Shown here: in pieces, positions 9,722 to 20,075 of the stretch | How positions within the stretch are numbered: the stretch's first letter is position 1 | Layout: each line of letters starts with the position of its first letter | Notes under the pieces: generated by a model | Seen by the model: the letters and a program-made list of their open reading frames with translations, nothing else | Database searches by the model: none | Told to the model about the DNA's origin: nothing | Program-made: the position numbers and the translations under genes | Source of the DNA: Raffaelea ambrosiae | Lineage: Eukaryota > Ascomycota > Sordariomycetes > Ophiostomatales > Ophiostomataceae | Reading direction: 5' to 3' | NCBI GenBank assembly: GCA_002778195.1 | Contig: PCDI01000019.1 | Coordinates: 62,001 to 126,000, forward strand | Length of the DNA stretch: 64,000 bases

Positions 9722-12097
9722 ATGGCTTTCAAGCCGCGCAGCTCTGACGGCTGCTGGACATGTCGGCTGCGCCGGAAGAAATGCGACGAGGCTCGTCCCG
9801 TCTGCGAGGGATGCGCGGCCTTGGAGATCGACTGTCTCTACAGTGCCGCGAAGCCCGACTGGATGGACAATGGCGCGCGCCAAAAGGAAATGGCCCTGCT
9901 CCTCAAGGACAAGGTCAAGCAGCGGGCAGCCTGGCGGCGCGAGAAGCGCTTTCTGCAGGTCATCGAGAACGGCACGGCCGCCATCAACCTGACGGCCGGG
10001 TCGGACGGCGAGCACATCATCACGACCGCCCTCCGGGAGCCCCTCCCTCCATCGGCAACACCATCGGAGCGGTTCGATCCGTCGTCTTCGGCCGCGGCGA
10101 CGCACATGTCCCGCCCGAGCCCCGATGTCATCACCTCGAACGAGGACTCGGGGACAGACTCCAGCTCCGAGGTCGTCGTCTCGTCGGTCTCTGCGTCGTC
10201 GGTGGCCCAGGACGTAGTCATGGAGGGCATGTCGACGCCAGACAGGCCATCCCTGGAAGGCTACGTCCTCCCAACCATGGCGGAGGACACCATACGGCAT
10301 ACACCTCTACCAGCAGCAGCCGGGCACAATCTAGAGGCCGCCGCCACAGCAGCAGCGGCAGCAGCACCCCAGCCGCCGCCGGAGTGGACGCCCCTCGTGG
10401 CCAGCCTGGCGCCGCCCAACCTGGACGAAGAGCGCGACATGAACCTGATCATGATCTACATCGACTACGTCTTCCCGTTTTTGTTTCCTTCGTACCGGCC
10501 GTCGCTGCTGACCAGCGGCCGCGGCTGGCTGCTGATGCTGGTGATGAAGAACAAGGCGCTGTTCCACTCGGCGCTCAGCCTGTCGTCCTACTTCTTCACC
10601 ATTGTCGTCGACAACAAGGTCCCTGTCGGCCAGGAGGGGGCGACGTCGTGCCGGGCGCACATCGACGGCGAGCTGCACCGGCAGCAGGAGCTGTCGCTGC
10701 AGGAGCTCCAGAAGAGCATCTGCGAGCTGAACCAGCGCGGCGTGCGCGGCCACCTGCGCGAGAGCGCGCGCGTGCTGGAGAGCATCGTGCAGCTGATCTA
10801 CTTTGAGGTCATCATCTCGACGCCCGACACCTGGTGCCTGCATCTGGATGCGGCCCTTGCGCTGTTTGAGCAGATGATGGAGCACCACGGGCGTTTTCGG
10901 ATTGTTGCCGGGGAGAACGGGAAGGCGGAAGGAGAGGGCCAGCAGTATTCCTGGCCGCAGGTCCTGGACCAGATCTCGGCCTTCCGCAGCCAGATGGTGC
11001 GGGACATGGCCCCGCTGCCCGTGCCGTTCACCTCGGAGCAGACCGCGCTGCGGTTTTTCACCACGACCCTGCTCTACATGGACATCGTCTCCAGCTCCGT
11101 GTTTGAGAGTCCGCCGCGCCTGCAAAAGTTCCACCGGTGTCTGCTGCGTCGGCCCGCGGGGGAGGAGGAGGAGGAGGAGGAGGAGGGGGAGGGTGGTGCT
11201 GTTGGTTCTGGCGCTGCCGTCCAACCCCACGCACACAGTCCGTTTGAGGACTACCCGCTCAGCCTGGAGGACATGACCGGCATCCAGAACTGGGTCCTGC
11301 TCGGGCTCTCCGAGGTGTCGGCCCTGGCCGCCTGGAAGCGCGCCGCCGTGGCCGAACAGCGGCTGTCGGTCCTGGAGCTCGTGCGCCGCGCCAGCGCCGT
11401 CGAGGACGAGCTGCGGGCGCGGGTGGCCGATCTCGAGACGCGCGTGGCCGCGAACGGCTGGCACGGCGGGTTGCATGGAAGCCATGAGCTGTTTTTGTTT
11501 CCGCCGCTGCAGCAGCAGCAGCAGCAGCCGCAGCAGCGGCCGGAAGGGGGAGGCATTCCGTGTCCGCCGCGCGGGTTCTTCTCGCCGTATCTGACGGCAT
11601 CCGCAGCCGCGATCCAGGCGGATGCGCGCCAGCACCGCCATGCGCTGCTCGGGCACGGCGACGACGCGACGGCCGGCAACGCCCACATCAGCAGTCTCTT
11701 GCATCTGAGCCAGGACGGCATCAGCCTGATCTGGGGCCACGCGACGCTGACGTATCTGCTGGTGGTGGTGAACGGGTGGCAGCCGCAGGCGGAGGCGATC
11801 CGGCAGGGCGTGACGCGGACGCTGGAGCTGATGGCGTCGCTGCCGTCGGCGGCGTGTCTGCGGGCGGTGACGTGGCCGTTCTGCGTGGCGGGCTGTCTGG
11901 CGAGCCGGGCGCAGGAGCCGGTGTTCCGGGGCATGGTGGGCCGGATCTGCGGGGTGGACGTGTTTGGGTCGGTCAAGGAGGCGCTGCACATCATGGACGC
12001 GGTGTGGGCGCAGCGGGAGAGCATCGAGTCGGGTCTGGTGGAGTGGGACATGAGCAAGTGTTTGAACATCCTCGGACGGAGGCCATTCTTGGTGTAG
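9722..12097 (+). CDS. Zn2Cys6 fungal transcription factor, 791 aa
   Basis: Single exon. The ATG at 9722 sits in a good context (AAACCATGG); the frame opens a few codons earlier, but without ATG. Zinc cluster: Cys11, Cys14, Cys21, Cys28, Cys31, Cys38 in GCWTCRLRRKKCDEARPVC, followed by a basic linker (KDKVKQRAAWRREKR). Residues about 240-790 are helical and resemble the Fungal_trans_2 middle region (LIMIYIDYVFPFLFPSYRPS; HSALSLSSYFF). Low-complexity inserts: a Glu run near residue 483, and a polyglutamine run near residue 600. Nuclear regulator; it is the nearest regulator to the DHA2 exporter just upstream on the same strand, 775 bp away, so regulation of that gene is possible but not shown. 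Confidence 0.9.
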   Translation: MAFKPRSSDGCWTCRLRRKKCDEARPVCEGCAALEIDCLYSAAKPDWMDNGARQKEMALLLKDKVKQRAAWRREKRFLQVIENGTAAINLTAGSDGEHIITTALREPLPPSATPSERFDPSSSAAATHMSRPSPDVITSNEDSGTDSSSEVVVSSVSASSVAQDVVMEGMSTPDRPSLEGYVLPTMAEDTIRHTPLPAAAGHNLEAAATAAAAAAPQPPPEWTPLVASLAPPNLDEERDMNLIMIYIDYVFPFLFPSYRPSLLTSGRGWLLMLVMKNKALFHSALSLSSYFFTIVVDNKVPVGQEGATSCRAHIDGELHRQQELSLQELQKSICELNQRGVRGHLRESARVLESIVQLIYFEVIISTPDTWCLHLDAALALFEQMMEHHGRFRIVAGENGKAEGEGQQYSWPQVLDQISAFRSQMVRDMAPLPVPFTSEQTALRFFTTTLLYMDIVSSSVFESPPRLQKFHRCLLRRPAGEEEEEEEEGEGGAVGSGAAVQPHAHSPFEDYPLSLEDMTGIQNWVLLGLSEVSALAAWKRAAVAEQRLSVLELVRRASAVEDELRARVADLETRVAANGWHGGLHGSHELFLFPPLQQQQQQPQQRPEGGGIPCPPRGFFSPYLTASAAAIQADARQHRHALLGHGDDATAGNAHISSLLHLSQDGISLIWGHATLTYLLVVVNGWQPQAEAIRQGVTRTLELMASLPSAACLRAVTWPFCVAGCLASRAQEPVFRGMVGRICGVDVFGSVKEALHIMDAVWAQRESIESGLVEWDMSKCLNILGRRPFLV

Positions 12098-12501
12098 ATT
12101 ACGCTTTGGTTTGGGTGTGGAAGTCTTTTCTTTTATTTTTATTTTTATTTTAATTTTCTTAGGTTACCTTGCGGATTCCTTACGGACTTTTTGGACGTTT
12201 GATTAGGTTTGATTAACTATGTTTCTATCTTTGAACAACACCAAGTTGTCTTGACGACCAATCGACGCCTTGGAGAACAATCTGAGAGCACTGGAAAAAA
12301 CGCCTTTCTGGTCGCCGCCAGTCATTACCGTATACACTATATTATGGACGACCTTTGACCAGCCATACACCAGAAAGAGAGCAGAAGTGGAAGAGAGCAA
12401 AACCGATTCAGAGCAAGACAAAAAGAAAAAAAAAGAAAAAAAAAAAAGAAAGCATTGTCATTGTTGGTCTTGTCAAGACAAAGAAAACAGTATGATTGTG
12501 A
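12098..12501. other. Intergenic, convergent 3' ends
   Basis: AT-rich with an A-rich block at 12420-12450. No gene or clear signal. Confidence 0.5.
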
Positions 12502-13311
12502 TCACACAAAAGACGCTTGGTGGTCGGAAGCAGAAGCAGAAGCAGAAGCAGAAGCCGCCGCCGCCGCCGTGTCCTTGCGCTTCACAGGAAAGGGCACCGT
12601 CTTTCCGCGGACGGCGCTGGTCAGGCCCAGGTCCCACCAGCCCTCGACGCGCTCGAGAATGGTCTTGCGTCTTGTGGGGGGCTTGTCCTGGGCGGGCGGC
12701 GGCGTGGGCGGCACGTCCTCGAAGCCGGCGTCGCCGCCACCGCCGAAGAAGCCCGACAGCGGCGAGCGCTGCCACATGGACTCGCGCGCCTCGCGGAACC
12801 GGCTCTCGCCCTTGCGCCAGGTCGGGCGGGTCTCGAGGGGAGGAGGCGGGACGCGGAGTGTGGATGGTTGCGTGTTGGTCAGGGTGCGCGCGGTCAGGGA
12901 CCGCGGCGGGGAGGGGGGGGAGGGTGCGGTCGTAAAGGACATCGCGACGGGAGAGTCGCACACGACGGCCGCCGATGCAGAAGCGGCAGCGGCGGCCGGT
13001 GGCCGTGGCGAGGTGACTATCTGGGGCGAGAAGACAATGGGGATGATGCCGCGGCGGACGTCGTCCAGGGGCGACGAGGGCGACACCGGGTAGGGGCTGT
13101 TGCTCTCGACCGAAGAAGAGTAAGCAAGGGAAGCCCGCAGCTGGTGGTCGTGTGGCGGAGGCGACAGCGGCGTGGTCTGGCCGTTGCTGTTGTGGTCGTT
13201 CCACCGGTTGCCGTCGTCTCCTGCCTGGGTCGCATCATCGTCCTCGTCGTCGTAGTCGTCAAAGCTGCGCTCGTGCACAGACTTCTCCGGGTGTCGCGAT
13301 GTCCCGAGTTC
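12502..13311 (-). other. Open frame continuing in phase after the TAG of the MARVEL-like gene (possible C-terminal extension)
   Basis: The frame of the upstream gene continues without another stop for 269 codons. It lacks a usable ATG near its beginning, so it is unlikely to be an independent gene. It looks coding: an acidic start (SFDDYDDEDDD), proline/serine-rich spacer, and an ordered-looking end (KTILERVEGWWDLGLTSAV) plus an SASASASAS tail encoded by a hexanucleotide repeat. It could be reached by stop readthrough, by removal of a 60-nt in-frame intron with a weak donor (13265-13324, GTCTAT...GCAG), or it could be the lost end of a gene disabled by a nonsense change or a sequence error. 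Confidence 0.6.
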
Positions 13312-14303
13312 CTATTCGATAGACCGGTGTTGCTGGTGACCGTGCGTGGCATGGCCGTCGCCGCCGTCGTCGTCGTCGTGGCCGTGGCCGTGCGGGGGAT
13401 AGGCGTCGTGCTCATCGTACCCGTCGTGCTCGCCATAGCCATCGTGGCTGTACGCAGGACTGGCTGGGCTGCCTGGACCGTCGTGGCCCATGGCGCCGTG
13501 GTGCTGCTGTTCGTCGTAGTTGTCGTACTCGTTGTCGTCGAAGCTGTTCATGCTCTCGCCATCCGACATCTCCTTGGCGGGCGCCCGCGCCATCTCGATC
13601 TGCGACTCGTTGGGCGGGTAGGTGGTCGCCGGATAGGCGCCGGTGCCGGCACCCATGGCACCACCACCGCCACCGGCACCATTCCGCATGGCAGCTGCGC
13701 GGCGCTGGCCCAGGATGAGCAGGCCGATGGCGATGGCGCTCAGCGCAAACAGGATGCAGAGGGCAATGACCAGGCCCCAGGTGGCCATGATGGCATAGCA
13801 TGTGGTCTGGTTGTCGCCGACAAAGATGATGTAGTCGTTCTGGTTAGTGCTGGTGCGGCTGCCCATGGGCAGGGCCAGGAAGCCGCCCGCGCTGGTCGAC
13901 GACTGGACCGGCAGCGAGTAGCAGGTGGTCGCCGGCAGCGGCTTGCCGAGAATGCCCGCAACGACAATAAAGGGAATGGTCAAGGCGCCGTCGACGGCGG
14001 CTGTGACCATGTAGGGGAAGTGGGTGTCGTCATAGGCCGTGAAGGAGACGAGACTCCAGAGGAGGGCGAGGCAGGACTGCTTTTGTTAGAGAGAAAGAAG
14101 AACATGCAAACAGGTCAGCGAGAGAGGGGAGAACATACAATGACGAGCGTGGCTAAGATCTGGCTGGGCGCACTGATGCCGGCCCGGGCATCGTCGCTGA
14201 CAAAGTTGGCACTCATGCCAATGACGGCGATCAGCGACACGATCTGCAGAGGCCGGGTGGCCAGGAAGGCATAGCCATAGTAACCATGGTCTCGGAAGCC
14301 CAT
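13312..14303 (-). CDS. Four-TM MARVEL-like membrane protein, 309 aa to the first stop
   Basis: Exons 14303-14139 and 14076-13312; intron 14077-14138 (GTATGT...GCAG, phase 0). Hydrophobic segments at about residues 17-33 (PLQIVSLIAVIGMSANFV), 46-65 (ILATLVISCLALLWSLVSF), 78-100 (TAAVDGALTIPFIVVAGIL) and 156-185 (YAIMATWGLVIALCILFALSAIAIG) give the four-helix arrangement of fungal MARVEL-like proteins. Two cysteines in the loop before TM4 (TTCYSLP, TTCYAIM) could pair. The cytosolic tail is rich in Gly, then Asp/His/Tyr. The frame ends at a TAG (13312-13314) but continues open beyond it. If the candidate 60-nt intron is removed, the product would be 559 aa. Plasma-membrane location is inferred from the family. 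Confidence 0.72.
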
Positions 14304-16086
14304 GGTGGATGGGATATGCAGGCGTTCAGTGGAGGAAAAGAGGACTCTTTGTGATGCTTCCTGAGCAATCGGAGCAGAGAGTTGTGAGAAAGAGAGGGCA
14401 GGGCCAAAAAATGGGGGCAGGTTTACTAGAAATAGAAAGAGCAACAAAGAGATGGAGAGGAAGAAAGACTGAAATGAAGGACAAAAGCAAACAATGTGGT
14501 AAGAGGCAAGTGTAGAGAATGCAATGTATCTTGAAAATGGAAACTGAAAAGACGAGAGACAAAGGAAAGAAAAGAAAGACGAAAGAAACAAGGGAAAAAA
14601 AAAGAAAGAAATTCGTCGAGTTTTTGAGACAATGGGCTTGGACAGGTCAGACTCAGACTGCAGTCATCACGAGGGGGGGGCACCGGCCTGGCTTAAGTAG
14701 ACATCTTGCATGTTTGTCCGGCATCCTCGACTGATGGTCTGCTGGTCAGTCGGGCCTGTCTGTCGGTTTCTAAAACGAGAACATCCCACATCTCGTCCAA
14801 AGACATCTCGACGCCGCTGGCCAGAGTGGGCTTCCATTTTTGGAGCCAGCATCATGGCCGTCTATGCTGCGGCCAGCCTTTCTCTCTCTCTCTCTCTCTC
14901 TCTCGCTCTCACCACTGGGCCTATCGATGGCATGGTTTGGCTGGCGTGGCTGGCCCCCCCCCCGGTCTGCCAATTCTATGGTGTAAGACGACGGCTGCTT
15001 CTCCACCGAGCGGCTACCTGTGGGCTGTGTACGTCAGCCAGAGGAGAGGAGAGAACTTGGGGCCCGCGAGAAACTATGGACGAGAACCAGGATCGACAGA
15101 ACAGAAGAGAAAAAAAAAGATCCCCGAACTACCAATGGCGGCACTTGTAATACAAGAAGGGTGTTGGTGAGTCCGGGGGGTGGCAGCCCACTGTTGCAAC
15201 GGCTGCTGGCGTGTCTTTGGGATGAAACGCTCGCAGTGGATCGGCCAGGGGGACCAGGTTGTGGTGATTCTAGACTCTTTTCAGCTGGTGGCTGGCCCCC
15301 CCCGAAACCGATCCTGCGTGTTTCTCTGTACGTTCTGTAAGGTGGCCTTACGATGGCCCAAGAACTCCCCGAGTGGCCCCAGACGGATGGCATCTGCGCT
15401 CGCTGTGGAAAAGAGGACCGCATGCCATGCCTGTTTCATGTGGGCGACTACTGTATGGTGTACGAGCAATAGGGAAGAGACAGACACGTCCTTGGGGCGT
15501 CTTCAACTATGCAGCCGCAGCGGCGGGCAGGCCTTGGAGATGGCCCTAAAAAAAACACAAAAAAATGGGGCCCTTCAAAACCTTAAACACCCCTGTCCCA
15601 GCCAATCGGTACCCCTGCCCGCCAGCCCGCCATCTAGCGACCGCGTGGAGCCGCCAACAGGCCCCCCCTACACCCCGTCTCCAAACAGCCCCAGAAGCGA
15701 CGAGAGCCAGTGAATGGGAATGTGGGGGGACGCCCGGCGGGCGCCTTGTGGTGTTGGCTGCCCAGAGATGGGTTTCCACCTCCAGGCCCTCAAACACGCC
15801 CAAACAACGCAGCGAGCCACGCCTTCCAACCAAGTCGACCCGCAGTTTGTTTGGGTAGAAATGCTTGGTTTTCGTCGACTGTGTCTCATGCTCCTCTCCA
15901 TGGCTTCTTTTCCCGCTTTCTTTTTTCTCTTTCCTCCTCTGTGGCAGTGTCCAGATACCATGGGTCCAGGCATAGGAGCCAAGCATGCGACTGAAAGGCG
16001 CAGAGCCGGAACCGTAGACTCGATTCCAAGTTGGCGCTCAAAGAAGAGAACGGGCCTGCACGCATGCTAATCGACTACGCCCCAAC
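14304..16086. other. 1.8-kb intergenic region
   Basis: Upstream of the MARVEL-like gene and downstream of the FunK1-like gene. It contains a (CT)n tract at about 14879-14906, several C homopolymers and purine-rich stretches at 14400-14610. The short ORFs are overlapping and unrecognisable. Confidence 0.5.
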
Positions 16087-18435
16087 CTACCAATCGCGTG
16101 CCCGCTGACGTTTTCGCGGCGCCCAGCCACTGGTCTCGTCGCCCTCGGCCTCGTCGTGGTGCCGCTGTCGCTTCGGCACCGGCGCAGGGATTGCTGCGTC
16201 GGGTTCGCAGAGCTCGGCATTGCCTAGGTCGATGCGCATCACGCGCTTCTGCTCTTCGTTCCACGTCAGGTTCGGCGTGCGGCCATCCTCATCGAACAGG
16301 CCGGCCTGCTGGAGCTCGGTCTCCGTGTCTGCCACGGCCGCCTCGAGCAGCGGCTCTTCGACAAACTCGTCCAGTGTAGGCCCGGCCCACGACAGCAGCA
16401 GCATGTCTGTGATCCTGGCCAGCGACGACAGCGGGAACGGACGCACGAGCCGCACCAAGCCCAGGCATACGGGAATCACGCGCCCTTGCAGTGCCGCGAG
16501 GTGCCGGTACACCGCGGCTTCATGCACGACCTTGTGCCGGTGCGCCGCCTGCACCCCCTTCGCAACAAACGTGTACCCAGTCCCCGTCAGTGTCAGCTTG
16601 AACATGGCAGCCGTGGCGCCATAACAGCCGCGTCGGTCCCAGCACTCGCAGTTCTCGTCGACGTGGCGTGCCAGCTGTGTCTGGATTTTCTCGCGCAACG
16701 CGGCCGCCGTCAGCCCGTGTCGTAGCTGTTTCGGCTGCTGGTTCACGTTCTGGGCGAAGCACGGAGCGGCGACAACGGTGTGGAGCGCGAAGTTTGGGCA
16801 ACGCCGGTCTAGGGCGGCACGCTTACGAAGACCCGCCAAGCAGGCGAGTGTGCAGAAAGGCAGCGTGGGAGCCCGTGGATAAACGGGCTGCAAGGCCGCG
16901 GCCGTCTTTGTGTTCGCGGTGCTGCCCTGCGGAGGCGCGGCCGGTTGCGTGGCGGAGATGCTGCGCTTTGCGGGAGACCGGCCGCGTGCCGGCTCGTTTG
17001 CAGGCGCTGGCCCGGGGCCATGAGCGTCGCCGTCGCTGTCGTCCGCGTCATCATGCTGCCGATACGGCAGCGGGCGGTCGTCGCATCCGGGCGTGGTGAC
17101 ATGGGACAGACGGGACTTTCCTCGCTTTTGTGGCGCCGGCTTGTCGACCGCAGGCAGAGGCCATGGCTGGAGGCTATCCAGTGCGTCAACCACCCACTGT
17201 GCAGACCGCTCGGTGCTTTCAGCCGCAAGCATGCAAAAGGTGGTGAGATAGGCAACCGCGGTCTGCTCGACAGGCCGGGCTTGGGCGGGTGCCGCCTCGG
17301 GAAAGAAGACGGGAAAGTACCAAAGCGATGTCGGGTCGTCCTCCGGCACGAAAAGAAAGACGAGCGCCCTGCCCGATGCGACATAGCCGTACGCGATGCC
17401 TGACTGAATCATGTAGTGGAACGCCTGGCACAAAACCATGGCCACGAGCACCTCGCCCCAGGCCGGGTTGGGCGACGCGTCTCTGGCGCCCTGCGTATCT
17501 GGCGATGGCGAGCCTGCTCTAGACTGGGCCCGCGCCGTTCGTCGTTGTAGGACGGCGGGGAAGAAGTTGTCGCCCGGGTGTCTACCCAACACTCTTCGCA
17601 GGGTGCTAGGTTTGAGCTTGTGCGCGGCCTTGCACTCGCCGACAAAGCAGTTCGTCTCGTTGCGCTCGTGGTCGATGCGGACACCCCAGCGGTCCGGCTC
17701 CGGATCCGGCTCTTTCTTGTCGGTGAGTCGTTGTCTCTTGGCGGCGGGCGCGGCATCTTCCTCGGCCGTTGAACTCTGTGCGGCTTCCGTTTCAGAGGTG
17801 TCGCTGTCCTGCTTCCGCAGCCCAGATGCCGTGTCCCGAAAGGTAACCCGACGGATAGTGCGGTGCCGTATATCTCCGTAGTACTGCTGCAGAATTTCCC
17901 GGGCGGGATTCTCAATGGCGACGCGGATAAAGGAACGCAGCTCGCTCTCGTTGCGCAGGCCGTGAGGACTGATGTGCCTGCTCAGGTACTCCATCTGGTG
18001 GATGGACGCAAACAGCTTCCTCTCGTGGAACGTGGTCTGCAAGTCTTGGAATCGTGCCGCGTGAAGAGCCGGGAATTCTTGCCACGGCCGGAACGTCAAA
18101 GGATACACCTTTCCAGCAACTTTCGTAGTACCTGGCTTTGAGAGCAGAGAGTTGTCTTTTTCGATCACGAGCTTGCCAAAGAGGTCATCTTCGGCCAGCC
18201 GAAGAAGACGCTGGAACGTAGACGGGTCGACTTGAATTTGCAGCGCGTCGCGTTGTTCCTCTGCTTCTTTTGCTCTCTTCTCTCCTTCCTTTGCTCTCTT
18301 CTCCACTTCCTTTGCTCTCCTCTCTCCTTCTTTTGCTCTCTTCTCCGCTGCCTCCACCCGCTCTTGGAGCAGTCGAAGTTGGCGTTGCACATCCGTCTCG
18401 TCGGCCGTGGCTTCGCTGTTCGGTTCCATGGTCAT
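16087..18435 (-). CDS. FunK1-like fungal protein kinase homologue with N-terminal coiled coil, 782 aa, probable pseudokinase
   Basis: Single exon. The first ATG in the frame is at 18435 (the next, 18429, has a better ACCATGG context); a separate short uORF begins at 18507. Residues about 18-60 are perfect heptads of the type EKRAKEG/ERRAKEV, a coiled coil. A long middle region (WQEFPALHAARF, HYMIQSGIAYGYVASG, TSLWYFPVFFPEA) is the FunK1-family module that precedes the kinase lobe. Kinase-like pieces follow: GYTFVAKGVQAAHRHKVVHE with AAVYRHLAALQGRVIPVC (beta3 Lys and alphaC Glu region), LLLSWAGPTLDEFVEE, a catalytic loop reading FDEDGRTPNLTWNEE, and VMRIDLGNAEL (DFG-like). Relatives have HxDxRxxN in the catalytic loop; here His is replaced by Asp, and an intact HRD is absent. 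A basic tail ends the protein. Function unknown; these families expand in accessory regions. Confidence 0.75.
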   Translation of the reverse strand: MTMEPNSEATADETDVQRQLRLLQERVEAAEKRAKEGERRAKEVEKRAKEGEKRAKEAEEQRDALQIQVDPSTFQRLLRLAEDDLFGKLVIEKDNSLLSKPGTTKVAGKVYPLTFRPWQEFPALHAARFQDLQTTFHERKLFASIHQMEYLSRHISPHGLRNESELRSFIRVAIENPAREILQQYYGDIRHRTIRRVTFRDTASGLRKQDSDTSETEAAQSSTAEEDAAPAAKRQRLTDKKEPDPEPDRWGVRIDHERNETNCFVGECKAAHKLKPSTLRRVLGRHPGDNFFPAVLQRRTARAQSRAGSPSPDTQGARDASPNPAWGEVLVAMVLCQAFHYMIQSGIAYGYVASGRALVFLFVPEDDPTSLWYFPVFFPEAAPAQARPVEQTAVAYLTTFCMLAAESTERSAQWVVDALDSLQPWPLPAVDKPAPQKRGKSRLSHVTTPGCDDRPLPYRQHDDADDSDGDAHGPGPAPANEPARGRSPAKRSISATQPAAPPQGSTANTKTAAALQPVYPRAPTLPFCTLACLAGLRKRAALDRRCPNFALHTVVAAPCFAQNVNQQPKQLRHGLTAAALREKIQTQLARHVDENCECWDRRGCYGATAAMFKLTLTGTGYTFVAKGVQAAHRHKVVHEAAVYRHLAALQGRVIPVCLGLVRLVRPFPLSSLARITDMLLLSWAGPTLDEFVEEPLLEAAVADTETELQQAGLFDEDGRTPNLTWNEEQKRVMRIDLGNAELCEPDAAIPAPVPKRQRHHDEAEGDETSGWAPRKRQRARDW

Positions 18436-20075
18436 TGGATTTTCGTGTTGCTTCTCTGTCGGGCCTTGGTTTTCTGGCAATGCACACCGCGTTGCAGCTG
18501 CATCTTTCCCCCACCTAATGAAATCCTCCTTTTATCCTTATCACGTGCCAGATTAGGCAGCACGGGTCACAGACTGCCTTGGCGGTACATCGTGCTATTG
18601 CGGCCATGCCAGGTACCGCGTTGCGGGCCAGCCCGAGCATCGCCGGCGCCAGGACCGGCACCAGGTCGTCTCGAAACAATCGTCGGAACAACTCGTTGTG
18701 CATCGAGTCCAGACGCTCCTCGGCTTTGTCGCGGAGGACATTGGTCACCGGCTCGAGGGCCTCGTTCACAAACACGGCCACCAGCAGTGTTATGTCGAAT
18801 AAACAGAGGCGGAGGCCTGCTAGGAAGCGGCCGTCGACCCGGACTGCACCAGCCCGCCGCGATTACGCCGCCAATCGGCCGCACGCGCGACGTCGTCTAT
18901 GTCGGGGCGCTGCACCCGGACTTGGGCCGGTTCTAGATTCGCCCTTTGGGCCAATCAAATGCTTTGGTCAAGGTACCGCCCACTTGCTTCCTTTGTACTC
19001 TTCTCTTCTTTTTCGTTTCCTATTCTTGTACATAGTACTTCTCCACTGAACAAACTTGTCAGCCTATTATTGTGTTGGCAAGTGTTTGCTAGCCACGGTG
19101 CACTCACGTGCACACGCTGCGCTGATTGGCTGGCTGGGCACTAGGCCCCACTTATTTCTACATACAAAAGCTCCTCCATGTTTGCCCCTATGTATCTAGA
19201 CTTTCAACCTTCAACCTATCCTCCTTTTCTTCCAGATAGTCTAGCCCTATACGGTGCTTAATGCAACTATCATATCTTACTTCTGACATATTGCCAGTCC
19301 CTTTGCTGCCAGTTGTGAGCTAAAATGCATTGTTGTGGCTATGATCGATCTGGATTGTCATCAATGCAGATCGAAAATAGCAAAACACCCAAGATCCAGG
19401 GTCCTTCTAGACTACAGGCCCTCGAGGCTTGGGCCGGTGCTCGTATGTGAACCTTTGAAGGACACCACCTCAGACTCCAACAGCAATGCCGTAGATCTTG
19501 TTCTTGATCATGTGAAATTCACGAGTGCAAGAGCCTCCATAGACGTTGCTCGCATAACTGTACATTCGCCAGAGAGAAGGATCCAAGACACAACAGTTTG
19601 TATTCCCAGCAAACGCTTCAATTCAGTTTTGGATGCAAACGCCCTCTCTTGTTCAGAAACTAGTTAGCTCAAAAGCAACACCAACAACATGGCTAGTATC
19701 GACGACAAAAAAAAAGACGGACAAAAATAGACTAGTTTCGAGATGGGAGAACAACAGAATCAGAGCAAAATAAAAAGGGGGCCGTGACAACAGCAAAAAC
19801 AATACCAGCAACAAGGCAGCAGTAGCAAAACAAGGCAGCAGAAGCTAAAATATAGAACAATTCACAAAAACAGGAACTCCCGAGTTCTACTTTGTTCCCG
19901 TCTAAAAAAAAGTGGCATCCTTTGCTTTTTGTTTTGTTTGGCCCCCCTTCCTTTGTTTTTTGGTCTTCTGTCTCCCGCTCCCCCGATCCCGACAACCGTC
20001 CTCACAACTGTCCCGACACTGTCTGTCCCCCCTCAATCACGTATCACTTGCCCATTCTCCCAACGACCCTCCTGT
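18436..20075. other. Region upstream of the FunK1-like gene; one conserved-looking ORF fragment, otherwise no gene
   Basis: Contains the unrecognised reading frame at 18515-18865, then about 1.2 kb of lower-GC DNA. A 108-codon plus-strand ORF (ATG 19341 to 19667) has no motif and ordinary composition, and I do not call it a gene. A-rich DNA precedes the 3' end of the epsin gene. Confidence 0.5.
18515..18865 (-). pseudogene. Unrecognised coding-like fragment, probably a degraded gene
   Basis: The minus-strand frame VDGRFLAGLRLCLFDIT... continues through VNEALEPVTNVLRDKAEERL and RNAVPGMAAIARCTAKAVC to a TAG at 18515. It has one hydrophobic stretch and then an amphipathic, charged region. It has no ATG in a sensible place before the fragment. 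Directly upstream a different frame reads NLEPAQVRVQRPDIDDVARA and stops; the two would join through a frame shift near 18845. This suggests a broken gene or a missed intron. I do not recognise the family. It is not in frame with the kinase-like gene. Confidence 0.4.

Noticed and set aside
12517..14274. 585-codon plus-strand ORF opposite the MARVEL-like gene
   Set aside because: Low-complexity antisense shadow (Arg, Val, Gly runs); no start context or motif.
19335..19667. 110-codon plus-strand ORF
   Set aside because: Begins with GTG (ATG 19341), no family pattern; kept only as a remark on the region.
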